Source of the DNA: Bradyrhizobium sp. cir1
Lineage (GTDB): Bacteria > Pseudomonadota > Alphaproteobacteria > Rhizobiales > Xanthobacteraceae
Reading direction: 5' to 3'
DNA: 64,000 nucleotides
Assembly: GCF_014198245.1 (NCBI RefSeq)
Contig: NZ_JACIHE010000002.1
Span: 186,001-250,000, forward strand
The notes beneath the pieces are model-generated. The model had not been told where the DNA came from. It saw only the letters and a list, made by a program, of their open reading frames with translations, and did not search any database. Each line of letters opens with the position of its first letter. The stretch's first letter is position 1. Shown piece after piece: positions 16,987-25,146 of this stretch. A program made the translations under genes and the position numbers.

Positions 16987-17004
16987 AGAAAGTCGGAGGG
17001 GGAC

Positions 17005-18081
17005 GTGACCCAAACCAAAGCAAAACCTGCCCCGTTGGTTCTTGCAGATCAGGGATTCTTTTGGACCGGTCTGGTCCGGCAGCAGACACCAAATGGCACC
17101 ATCGCTGCGGGCCAGATGTTCGTGCAGTATCAGATCCCGGAGCACATCCGGCATCCCTATCCCATCGTGATGGTGCATGGAGGTGGCGGGCAGGGAACGG
17201 ATTTTCTCGGTACTGCCGATGGACGGCCTGGATGGGCCACTTACTTTCTGAAACAGGGTTACGCGGTCTATGTCGTCGACCGCCCAGGGCACGGTCGCGC
17301 ACCCCTGCATCCGGAGGCTCTGGGTCCCATGACACCTCCGCTGACATACGAATTTGCCATGACGCTGTTTACCGCGCCCGGCAAGCAGCCGAACAATTGG
17401 CCGAACGCGCAAAAGCACAATCAGTGGCCTGGCTCCGGCGTCGTCGGCGATCCAGTTCTGGACCAATTCATGGGGACCCAAGGCCCGTTCTTTGTCTTCT
17501 TGGCACAGACGCAACAGCTGATGCAGCGGGCCGGTGCAGAATTGCTGGATCGCATCGGTCCAGCAATCCTGCTCACCCATTCCATGGGGGCGCCCTTCGG
17601 CTGGCTCGTGGCCGATAGTCGACCGCACCTGGTGAAAGGCATTGTCGCGGTTGAGCCAATGGGGCCGCCTTTCGCCCAATTGCCGATGGGGCTCGGCGAC
17701 CTCTCTTACGGACTCACTGCGATCCCGATGACGTTCGATCCGCCCCTCAGAGGCCCAACTGAACTGCGGCGTGAAATCCGCAAGGCTCCGAAGTCGGGAC
17801 TGGCGGACTGCTTCGTTCAGAAAGAGCCGGCGAGGCGTCTTCCAAACCTGGCATCGATACCCGTTGCCGTCGTGACATCGGAGGCGTCGGCCTGGTCCAT
17901 GCACGACCACGGCACCGTCGATTTTCTCGTTCAGGCAGGCGTGCGAGCCGTCCATCTGCGGCTCGAGGACCACGACCTGCGCGGCAACGGTCACCTGATG
18001 ATGCAAGAAAGGAACAGCGATGACATCGCTGCCTTCCTGGAAAGGTGGATCTTGGAATACGTGGGGTCACGACCAGCATAA
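17005..18081 (+). CDS. Alpha/beta hydrolase (esterase/lactonase-like)
   Basis: A 358-residue alpha/beta hydrolase starting at GTG 17005 after GGAGGGGG. The oxyanion segment is VMVHGGGGQGTD, the nucleophile elbow is THSMGAP with Ser193, and the catalytic His is probably His330 (GNGHLMM). A lid-like insert rich in Pro/Asn lies between residues 115 and 150. Located after a monooxygenase, it may hydrolyse an ester or lactone substrate or a ring-cleavage product; the sequence does not decide. No signal peptide is visible, so it acts in the cytoplasm. Confidence 0.8.
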   Translation: MTQTKAKPAPLVLADQGFFWTGLVRQQTPNGTIAAGQMFVQYQIPEHIRHPYPIVMVHGGGGQGTDFLGTADGRPGWATYFLKQGYAVYVVDRPGHGRAPLHPEALGPMTPPLTYEFAMTLFTAPGKQPNNWPNAQKHNQWPGSGVVGDPVLDQFMGTQGPFFVFLAQTQQLMQRAGAELLDRIGPAILLTHSMGAPFGWLVADSRPHLVKGIVAVEPMGPPFAQLPMGLGDLSYGLTAIPMTFDPPLRGPTELRREIRKAPKSGLADCFVQKEPARRLPNLASIPVAVVTSEASAWSMHDHGTVDFLVQAGVRAVHLRLEDHDLRGNGHLMMQERNSDDIAAFLERWILEYVGSRPA

Positions 18082-18181
18082 ATTCGATTTTCGCGTCGCC
18101 GCATTTGTGAAGCAGCGGCTGGAAGGTGCGGGTCAGGTGGTCAGGTTTGTCAACAGACTGTTAGCGCAAGAGGAGTGCGAG

Positions 18182-18481
18182 ATGGCGAAGAAGGGATATT
18201 GGGTCGGTCACGTCAACGTCACGAACCCGGAGCGCTACAAGGACTACATCGCGGCCAACGCCGCACCATTGAAGAAGTACGGGGCGCGGTTCATTGTCCG
18301 AAACGGTGCATGCGAAGTGCACGGCGAGGCACTTCAAGGGCGTCGCCACGTCATCATCGAGTTCGAAAGCTACGTAATAGCCAAGGCCTGCTACGACTCA
18401 CCCGAGTATCAGGCGGCGGCCAAGATTCGCGATGAAGCCAGCACCTCCGACTTCGTCATGATCGAGGGCCACGAGGACTAA
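18182..18481 (+). CDS. DUF1330 family protein
   Basis: A 99-residue ferredoxin-like (dimeric alpha-beta barrel) protein. It has GYWVGHVNVTNPERYKDYI at the start, GACEVHGEAL in the middle and VIIEFESYVIAKACYDSPEY, all standard for DUF1330. The start ATG 18182 has AAGAGGAG just upstream. Its function is unknown; members often sit at the end of catabolic operons, as here, and may be accessory to oxygenases. Confidence 0.85.
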   Translation: MAKKGYWVGHVNVTNPERYKDYIAANAAPLKKYGARFIVRNGACEVHGEALQGRRHVIIEFESYVIAKACYDSPEYQAAAKIRDEASTSDFVMIEGHED

Positions 18482-18526
18482 CAGCGATCCGCGGCGGGGT
18501 CTGGCAACTTACGATTAAGAGCCTAG

Positions 18527-18622
18527 CCGGAGGTGGAGACGCTAACGCCAGCGTCCGGCTTCGTCACAGGCGTGCAAATTCCGATTGACGGCGGGGAAGT
18601 CTCGGAAATGAGGCATTGCTGA
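18527..18622 (+). pseudogene. C-terminal scrap of an SDR dehydrogenase
   Basis: A forward frame without start reads PASGFVTGVQIPIDGG and then a stop, which is the C-terminal signature of short-chain dehydrogenases (compare TGAIIPIDGG at the end of the SDR at 6898). Only about 30 codons remain, entered from an in-frame stop at 18524. This is the tail of a deleted gene, probably once part of one of the flanking operons. Confidence 0.65.
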
Positions 18623-18681
18623 GTGTCAAGCCCGAGCATCGGGCGTTCGCCATTTAAGAAATGCGTTTAGGGAGAAGTGAC

Positions 18682-19917
18682 ATGAACATCAACGGCCGCA
18701 GCCTGTGGGTGAAGAGCGCGCTCAGCGGCGGGGTCATCCTGCTTGCACTGGTCGGAGGTGCTGCGGCCGGGTCGCAATACGGTCCCGGTGCATCCGATAC
18801 CGAGATCAAATTCGGACAGAATATGCCCTACAGCGGTCCGGCATCGATCTTCTCGGTTCAGGGCATGACGTTGTCGGCCTACTTCAAGATGATCAACGAT
18901 CGTGGTGGAATTCGCGGCCGCAAGCTGAACTTCATCTCGCTGGACGACGGCTACAGTCCGTCCAAGGCGATGGAACAGGCGCGGCGTCTCGTCGAAAACG
19001 ACGAGGTCCTGTTCATCGGCGCCTCGCATGGTACGCCAGCCAACATGGCAATCCGGCCCTATCTCAATGCGAAGAAGGTTCCGACGATCTTCGCGATCAA
19101 TGGCCTCGCCGCCATGGGAGATCTCCGCAAGTATCCCTGGACGATCGGCTGGCAGCCGACATACGAGGGCGAAGCGCGCATCTATGCGCGATACGTCTTA
19201 CAGCAGAAGCCGAATGCAAAGATCGCGATCCTTTATCAGAACGACGACCTGGGCAAAGCCTACCTCAAGGGTATCGAATATGAGCTTGGCGAGAAGGCCA
19301 AGACGATGATCGTGGCGAAACAGAGCTATGATATCACGGCGCCGACTGTCGACTCGCAAGTCGCCATTCTCAAGGAAAGTGGCGCCGATGTCTTTATCAA
19401 TGCCTCGACGCCGAAGTTCGCCGCTCAGTCCATCCGGATCGCCTACGACACCGGCTGGCATCCACTTCAACTCCTCAGCTATACGTCGGCCTCTGTTGCA
19501 ACCGTGATGGTTCCTGCCGGCGTAGAGAAGGCGGCCGGCATCATCTCCTCAACCTTCTTCAAGGACCCCAGCGATCCTCAATGGGCCAACGATCCCGACC
19601 TGCTCGAGTACACGGCCTTCCTGGCGAAGTATCGTCCCGGCGCGAACGTCAACGACATTTTCAATCTGGTCGGCTATCTGCTGGCCGAATCGATCGAGAA
19701 AGTCATTGAGCAGTGTGGAGACAATCTGACGCGCGAGAACTTGATGGCGCAGGCGCTGAACATGAACGTTCGCATTCCGATGCTGCTCCCCGGCGTGATG
19801 GTGCAGACCAGCGCGAAATCGCCCTATCCGATCAAGACGCTCCAGCTTCAGCGGTTTGACGGCAAGTCGTCGTTCGTGCTCTTCGGTGAGCTCATGAATG
19901 CCGCACCTGAGGATTGA
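18682..19917 (+). CDS. ABC transporter substrate-binding protein, branched-chain amino acid type
   Basis: A 411-residue Peripla_BP_6 protein. The signal peptide ends near ALVGGAAAG, followed by IKFGQNMPYSGPAS. ATG 18682 is preferred (GGGAGA 9-14 bases upstream) over an in-frame ATG at 18661. It resembles the binding protein at 46728 closely in order and wording (Q.MPYSGP, YFKM.NDRGGI.GRK, LSLDD.Y.P, PMLLPG.....), so the two are paralogues. No transporter genes are attached; the importer at 26544-29953 has its own binding protein of a different subtype. Likely ligand: an aromatic compound handled by the adjacent hydroxyquinol genes. Confidence 0.85.
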   Translation: MNINGRSLWVKSALSGGVILLALVGGAAAGSQYGPGASDTEIKFGQNMPYSGPASIFSVQGMTLSAYFKMINDRGGIRGRKLNFISLDDGYSPSKAMEQARRLVENDEVLFIGASHGTPANMAIRPYLNAKKVPTIFAINGLAAMGDLRKYPWTIGWQPTYEGEARIYARYVLQQKPNAKIAILYQNDDLGKAYLKGIEYELGEKAKTMIVAKQSYDITAPTVDSQVAILKESGADVFINASTPKFAAQSIRIAYDTGWHPLQLLSYTSASVATVMVPAGVEKAAGIISSTFFKDPSDPQWANDPDLLEYTAFLAKYRPGANVNDIFNLVGYLLAESIEKVIEQCGDNLTRENLMAQALNMNVRIPMLLPGVMVQTSAKSPYPIKTLQLQRFDGKSSFVLFGELMNAAPED

Positions 19918-20131
19918 TCGCCTTCGTAGTGCAGGGCGGGTTCTGGAAGAAAGCGCATTGCTTGCTTTCTGGAATCGATCCATCCCGACGCCTCGAGGCA
20001 ACACAGTAGCTCCGGTGGGTCCGCGGGTGTTGCCATTGCACTGCAGCAACGATAGGAGCGATTGGATTGAAAATTGAGGGCCATTGGGTTTTACTCCGCG
20101 GCAACGAAGCCTCGAGCCCTTGGTCTGTCGG

Positions 20132-21019
20132 ATGCAGGCGACGTCGAATTTTGGGGTGCAGGAGACGCACGGGATCCTGAACCGCTTCCAGGCCGAATTC
20201 CGCGGCTCGAGCGAAGGGCTCGGCTGGTCGTCCGCATTTGCCTCGGTTCAGCGCGAACGGCCGTTTGAGGGGCACTTCCACGCTCTGTCGGACAATCTGA
20301 TGGTGTTACATCGGGGCGGCCCGGTCGACATCACCTATGTGATGGACGGCAAGTCGGTTAATCGGCACATCCCGCGCGGAGGCGTTTTCTTCCTGCCGGC
20401 GGGCCATGCATGCAACGTGCTCCTGCGCGAACCGCTGGAATCGACCCATATCTATCTGCGCTCCGACCTTTTCGCCGGCCCCGACGAGTCACCCGGCGTG
20501 ATCGGCGGCCTCGCGCCGATGCTCGGCGATCAGGACGCTGTGCTGGAGCATCTTGCCTCGGCGATCGGTGACACCATCACCGGCGGTCTGCCGGCCTCGT
20601 CGCTCTTCGTCGATCCGATTGCGCAAGCGATCGCCAACCGTTTCGTGGCGATCAACTTCCACAAGCCAAGCACGGAAGCCGGCAAGCACCCGAACCTGCT
20701 CAGTGGTAGGCAGATGGCGCGCATTCGCGAATTCGTTGATGCCAATATCGATAGCGATATCCGCCTCGACCAGCTGGCGGCGCTGTGCGGCCGCAGCACC
20801 GAGTACTTCGTGCGGCTTTTCAAGGCGACGAGCGGCGTCTCGCCTTATCAATACGTGCTCAATTTGCGCATAGAGCGCGCCAGGGCGCTGCTTGCCGACG
20901 AGTCCCTCAGTCTGGCGGAGATCGCGCTGGCTTGCGGCTTCTCCCATCAAGAGCATTTCACGCGGATGTTCCGCCGCTTTACTGGCATAACACCCGGACG
21001 ATACCGACACAGCCACTAG
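20132..21019 (+). CDS. AraC-family transcriptional regulator (paralogue 3)
   Basis: A 295-residue AraC protein closely matching paralogue 1: THGILNRF at the N-terminus, GWSSAFASVQRERPFEGHF, VFFLPAGHACNVLL, then the double HTH with IRLDQLAALCGRSTEYFVRLF and IALACGFSHQEHFTRMF. I chose ATG 20132 because it aligns with the start of paralogue 1; a TTG at 20084 would add 16 residues. It precedes the maleylacetate reductase gene, whose promoter has two copies of CGGTTTYGTGCAG, and most likely activates the hydroxyquinol genes. Confidence 0.85.
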   Translation: MQATSNFGVQETHGILNRFQAEFRGSSEGLGWSSAFASVQRERPFEGHFHALSDNLMVLHRGGPVDITYVMDGKSVNRHIPRGGVFFLPAGHACNVLLREPLESTHIYLRSDLFAGPDESPGVIGGLAPMLGDQDAVLEHLASAIGDTITGGLPASSLFVDPIAQAIANRFVAINFHKPSTEAGKHPNLLSGRQMARIREFVDANIDSDIRLDQLAALCGRSTEYFVRLFKATSGVSPYQYVLNLRIERARALLADESLSLAEIALACGFSHQEHFTRMFRRFTGITPGRYRHSH

Positions 21020-21077
21020 GTTTCGCTGACCGCGGCCGCGGCGGTCGAAGGCCCGGTTCGGCCCTGCATTATTTTTC

Positions 21078-21111
21078 CGGTTTTGTGCAGATTTTCTTCG
21101 GTTTCGTGCAG
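21078..21111 (+). promoter_or_regulatory. Direct repeat, AraC-type operator before the hydroxyquinol operon
   Basis: CGGTTTTGTGCAG (21078-21090) and CGGTTTCGTGCAG (21099-21111) differ at one base and are exactly 21 bases apart, two helical turns, as expected for an AraC activator site. They lie 77-110 bases before the start of maleylacetate reductase. The same word occurs at 13548 before the FMN reductase operon. Confidence 0.7.
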
Positions 21112-21187
21112 GCCCGCCGCGCCAGCACGCCCCTAGCTTCCTCCCAACGACATGAAATCGCCGGTTCGCCGGCTTGGGAGGATTGCC

Positions 21188-22360
21188 ATGAGCATCGCGC
21201 TGTCCGATGCCGGAGGTGCGTCCATTGCGACGGCCGGTGACGCCGGCAAGAGCGCGTTTGCCTATTGCTCGCAGCAATATCGCGTCCTGTTCGGTACCGG
21301 CACCTCGGCGCGACTGGGCGAGGAGGCAGCGCGCCTCGGCATCAAGCGGGCATTTGTGCTGACCACAAGCGACCAACATGATCTGGGGCGCCGGCTCAGC
21401 GCAGGTCTCGGCGACAGGCTCGCCGGACTGTTTACCGGCGCACGCATGCATACGCCGGTCGAAGTTACCAACGAAGCGCTTCGGATAGTGGAGTCCCGCG
21501 ACATCGACGGGCTGGTCGCGATCGGCGGCGGCTCGACGGTCGGACTCGGCAAGGCGCTCTCGCTGCGCACGGGGTTGCCGCATATCGCGATGCCGACCAC
21601 CTATGCCGGCTCCGAGATGACGCCGATTCTTGGCGAGACCAGCAACGGCATCAAGACCACCCAGCAATCGCAGGATCTGGTGCCTGATACCGTCATCTAC
21701 GACGTCGATCTCACCATCAGTCTGCCGCCGCACATCTCCGCCGCCAGCGGCCTCAACGCGATCGCCCACGCCGTCGAGGCGCTTTATGCGCCCGACGCCA
21801 ATCCTCTGACTTCGTTGATGGCGGAAGATGGCATCGCCGCGCTTGCCCGCGCGCTACCGCGCATCATGGTGGCGCCTGCCGATCCCGGAGCCCGTCGCGA
21901 TGCGCTCTATGGCGCCTGGCTGTGCGGCATCTGCCTCGGCGCGGTCGGCATGTCGCTGCACCACAAGCTCTGCCACGTGCTGGGCGGCATGTTCAACCTG
22001 CCGCATGCGGAAACTCACGCGATCGTGCTGCCGCACGCCACTGCCTACAACGCAGCCGCCGCGCCTGAGGCCATGACTCGCGTCGCGCGGGCGCTGCACA
22101 CCGCCAATGCTCCGCAGAGCCTGTTTGACCTTGCCCGGCAGCTCGCGCTGCCACGTGCGCTCGCCGACATCGGAATGCCCGAGGACGGCATCGCACGCGC
22201 CGCAGAGATGGCGGTGCGCAACCCATATGCCAACCCCAGACGGATTGATCGGGCCCCGATCGAGCAATTGATTGCGGCAGCTTGGCGCGGCGATGCGCCC
22301 GCGCAGGACCGAACTTCAGGGATCCAAGGACAACACCATGGCCAATTTCAACGAGCATAA
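21188..22360 (+). CDS. Maleylacetate reductase
   Basis: A 390-residue iron-type alcohol dehydrogenase family protein of the maleylacetate reductase branch. It has GTGTSARLGEEAARLG, GGGSTVGLGKALSLRTGLPH (nucleotide site), PTTYAGSEMTPILGET, ASGLNAIAHAVEALYAPDANP and HHKLCHVLGGMFNLPHAETH. The enzyme reduces maleylacetate to 3-oxoadipate with NAD(P)H, the last special step of hydroxyquinol and chlorocatechol breakdown. ATG 21188 follows GGGAGG. It overlaps the dioxygenase start by 23 bases, so the two are coupled. The AraC repeats lie upstream. Confidence 0.9.
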   Translation: MSIALSDAGGASIATAGDAGKSAFAYCSQQYRVLFGTGTSARLGEEAARLGIKRAFVLTTSDQHDLGRRLSAGLGDRLAGLFTGARMHTPVEVTNEALRIVESRDIDGLVAIGGGSTVGLGKALSLRTGLPHIAMPTTYAGSEMTPILGETSNGIKTTQQSQDLVPDTVIYDVDLTISLPPHISAASGLNAIAHAVEALYAPDANPLTSLMAEDGIAALARALPRIMVAPADPGARRDALYGAWLCGICLGAVGMSLHHKLCHVLGGMFNLPHAETHAIVLPHATAYNAAAAPEAMTRVARALHTANAPQSLFDLARQLALPRALADIGMPEDGIARAAEMAVRNPYANPRRIDRAPIEQLIAAAWRGDAPAQDRTSGIQGQHHGQFQRA

Positions 22361-23240
22361 CCTCACTGACGAGGTGGTTCGCAGCTTCGCCAACACGCCG
22401 AACAAGCGGCTGAAGTTCCTCATCGAGGAGACGGTGAAATCGCTGCACGATCTGGTGCGCCGCACTGAACTCACTTTCGAGGAATGGAATCAGGCGATCG
22501 AGTTCTTGACCCGCACCGGCCAGACCTGCACGCCGCTGCGCCAGGAGTTCATCCTGCTCTCCGACGTGCTCGGCGTCTCGATGCTGGTCGACGCCGTCAA
22601 TCACCGCGAGCGCGAGGGTGCGACCGAGACCACGGTGCTCGGCCCGTTCTATGTCGGCGAGCACCACGTCACGCCGCACGGCGCCAACATCTCCGAGGGC
22701 ATCGACGGTGAAGTGATGTTCGTGCAGAGCCGCGTCACCGACCTCGCCGGCAAGCCGCTCGCCCGTGCCGAGATCGACGTCTGGCATGCCGACGACGACG
22801 GCTTCTACGATTCGCAGAAGGCCGATTACGCGACCCACGGTCCGTCGCTGCGCGCGCGCTTCGTCACCGATGCCGACGGCCGCTTCTCGTTCCGCACGAT
22901 CTTGCCGTGTAGCTATCCGATCCCGACCGACGGCCCGGTCGGCGATCTCGTCACTGCCACGCAGCGTCATCCGATGCGCCCCGCGCATGTGCACTTTCTG
23001 GTCAAGGCCGAAGGCTACGAGCCGCTGATCACCCACGTCTTCCTCGATGGGGACCAATATCTGCGCAGCGACGTGGTGTTCGGCGTCAAGGACGAACTCA
23101 TCGCGCGCGTCGAGCCGCGCAACGACGCAGCGCTGCCGAACGGCGAGCGGGTCTCCGGCCCGTGGCACCTGATGACCTACGACTTCCAGATGAAGCCCGG
23201 CGCAGGGCTGGTGCCCCGGCCGATGATGGCCGCGGAATGA
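22338..23240 (+). CDS. Hydroxyquinol 1,2-dioxygenase (intradiol)
   Basis: A 300-residue intradiol ring-cleavage dioxygenase. The N-terminal helical dimerisation domain (LTDEVVRSFANTPNKRLKFL) is typical of the catechol/hydroxyquinol 1,2-dioxygenase group. The catalytic beta-sandwich follows with VLGPFYVGEHH, DVWHADDDGFYDSQ, the iron Tyr in SYPIPTDGPVGDL and RPAHVHFLVKA with the two iron His. It cleaves 1,2,4-trihydroxybenzene to maleylacetate, which the preceding gene product reduces. Assignment to hydroxyquinol rather than catechol rests on wording and on the paired reductase. Confidence 0.88.
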   Translation: MANFNEHNLTDEVVRSFANTPNKRLKFLIEETVKSLHDLVRRTELTFEEWNQAIEFLTRTGQTCTPLRQEFILLSDVLGVSMLVDAVNHREREGATETTVLGPFYVGEHHVTPHGANISEGIDGEVMFVQSRVTDLAGKPLARAEIDVWHADDDGFYDSQKADYATHGPSLRARFVTDADGRFSFRTILPCSYPIPTDGPVGDLVTATQRHPMRPAHVHFLVKAEGYEPLITHVFLDGDQYLRSDVVFGVKDELIARVEPRNDAALPNGERVSGPWHLMTYDFQMKPGAGLVPRPMMAAE

Positions 23241-23272
23241 CGATCGCAACCAACAACACGACTGAGGAGAGG

Positions 23273-25066
23273 ATGATGACCAGTAAACCTGTTGAGACCG
23301 ACGTGCTTGTCGTCGGCAGCGGCCCGGCCGGCGCGACGGCGGCGGCGCTGCTCGGCATGTACGGCGTCAAGCACATCTTGGTGACCAAATATGGCTGGCT
23401 GGCTGACACGCCGCGCGCCCACATCACCAACCAGCGTGCGATGGAGGTGCTGCGCGATCTCGGCCTCGAGGACAAGGCGGTGGCGCAGGCGACGCCGCAG
23501 CATCTGATGGCCAACAACGTGTTCTGCGAGAGCCTTGCCGGCGAGGAGTTCGGCCGGCTCTATTCCTGGGGCAATCATCCCTCGCGCAAGGCGGATTACG
23601 ATCTCGCCAGCCCGACCCGGATCTGCGACCTGCCGCAGAATTTGCTCGAGCCGATCCTGATCGAGGCCGCCGGCCAGCGCGGTACTTCGCTGTGCTTCAA
23701 CACCGAATTCGTCGACCTGGTGCAGGATGCCGACGGCGTCACGGCAACGGTGAAGGATCGGCTATCCGACGAGACCTACCAGATCCGAGCGAAGTATCTG
23801 ATCGGCGCCGATGGCGGCCGCAGCCGGGTGGCCGAGGTGATCGGGCTGCCGATGGAGGGGCAGATGGGCCGCGCCGGCAGCATGAACATCATCGTGCAGG
23901 CGGACTTGAGCAAATACGTCGCGCACAGGCCGAGTGTACTCTATTGGGTGCTGCAGCCGGGCGCGCAGATCGGCGGCATCGGCGCCGGCCTGATCCGCAT
24001 GGTGCGGCCCTGGAACGAATGGCTGATCATCTGGGGCTACGACATCGAGCAGGGCGAGCGCAAGCTCAGCAATGACGAGGCGATCTCGATCGTGCGCAAT
24101 CTCGTCGGCGACGAGACGCTGGAGGTCAAGGTTCGCTCGACCTCGACCTGGACCGTGAACGAGATGTATGCCGGCCACTATTCGTCCGGTCGCGCGTTCT
24201 GCGCCGGCGATGCCGTGCACCGCCATCCGCCGAGCAACGGCCTCGGCTCCAATACCTCGATCCAGGACTCCTATAATTTGTGCTGGAAGCTGAAGCTGGT
24301 GCTCGAGGGCCATGCCGCGCCGTCGCTGCTCGAGACCTATTCGGCCGAGCGCCAACCGGTCGGCAAGCAAATCGTGACCCGCGCCAACAAGAGCATCGGC
24401 GAGTTCCCGCCGATCTTCGAGGCAGTGGGTCTTGTCGCTTCGACCGATCCGGCGGAAGCACGCAAGGCGATCGCCGCGCGCAAGGCGCCGACCGCCGAAG
24501 GCAAGGCGCGCCGCAAGAAGCTCTATGAGGCCATCGCCAAGAAGAGCTACGAGTTCAACTGCCACGGCGTCGAGCTGAACCAGCGCTACGGCTCGACCGC
24601 CGTGGTGTCCGACGGCACGCCGATGCCGGCCTTCACCCGGGATCATGAGCTCTATTATCAGGCCACCACTTGGCCCGGCGCGCATCTGCCGCATGTCTGG
24701 GTCGAGCATCGCGGCCAGCGCAAATCGACGCTCGATCTTGTCGGCAAGGGCCATTTCACGCTGCTCACCGGGATCGGGGGCGATGGCTGGAAGACGGCGG
24801 CTGCCGCAATCGAGAAGGCCTACGGTCTGCAAGTCGATGTCGTCACCATCGGCCCGCAAGGCTGCGATGCGCTCGACGTCTATGCCGACTGGTATCGCCA
24901 GAGCGAAGTCGACGAGGACGGCTGCGTGCTGGTGCGTCCCGACATGTATGTCGCCTGGCGCGCCAGAGAGGCGGCCGTGAATGCCTCCGACGTGCTGCTC
25001 GATGTGTTCGGCCAGATCCTCGGTCGTAGTGCGAAGGCGCAGGCGAAGTCCGTCGCCGCCGCGTGA
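23273..25066 (+). CDS. FAD-dependent phenol hydroxylase (TfdB/PheA class, possibly resorcinol hydroxylase)
   Basis: A 597-residue class A flavin monooxygenase. It has GSGPAGATAAALLG at the N-terminus, IGADGGRSRVAE, FCAGDAVHRHPPSNGLGSN and a C-terminal thioredoxin-like domain ending in VLVRPDMYVAWRA. This architecture is that of phenol, 2,4-dichlorophenol and resorcinol hydroxylases. Next to hydroxyquinol dioxygenase and maleylacetate reductase it would supply hydroxyquinol, most simply from resorcinol or hydroquinone. I prefer ATG 23273 with GAGGAG before it; ATG 23237 overlaps the dioxygenase stop (ATGA) and is also possible. Confidence 0.85.
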   Translation: MMTSKPVETDVLVVGSGPAGATAAALLGMYGVKHILVTKYGWLADTPRAHITNQRAMEVLRDLGLEDKAVAQATPQHLMANNVFCESLAGEEFGRLYSWGNHPSRKADYDLASPTRICDLPQNLLEPILIEAAGQRGTSLCFNTEFVDLVQDADGVTATVKDRLSDETYQIRAKYLIGADGGRSRVAEVIGLPMEGQMGRAGSMNIIVQADLSKYVAHRPSVLYWVLQPGAQIGGIGAGLIRMVRPWNEWLIIWGYDIEQGERKLSNDEAISIVRNLVGDETLEVKVRSTSTWTVNEMYAGHYSSGRAFCAGDAVHRHPPSNGLGSNTSIQDSYNLCWKLKLVLEGHAAPSLLETYSAERQPVGKQIVTRANKSIGEFPPIFEAVGLVASTDPAEARKAIAARKAPTAEGKARRKKLYEAIAKKSYEFNCHGVELNQRYGSTAVVSDGTPMPAFTRDHELYYQATTWPGAHLPHVWVEHRGQRKSTLDLVGKGHFTLLTGIGGDGWKTAAAAIEKAYGLQVDVVTIGPQGCDALDVYADWYRQSEVDEDGCVLVRPDMYVAWRAREAAVNASDVLLDVFGQILGRSAKAQAKSVAAA

Positions 25067-25146
25067 TGCGACGCTACGCGGATAATTGTTCAGAGTGGAA
25101 TGAACGGCAGCGGGCTTGAAACCGGCTTGCCTCAAGGGAGGGGAAA

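Noticed and set aside
20489..25135. Very long reverse-strand frames (over 400 codons) opposite the AraC, maleylacetate reductase, dioxygenase and hydroxylase genes
   Set aside because: These are typical antisense frames of GC-rich coding DNA; their products have no family features, while the forward genes have full motif sets.
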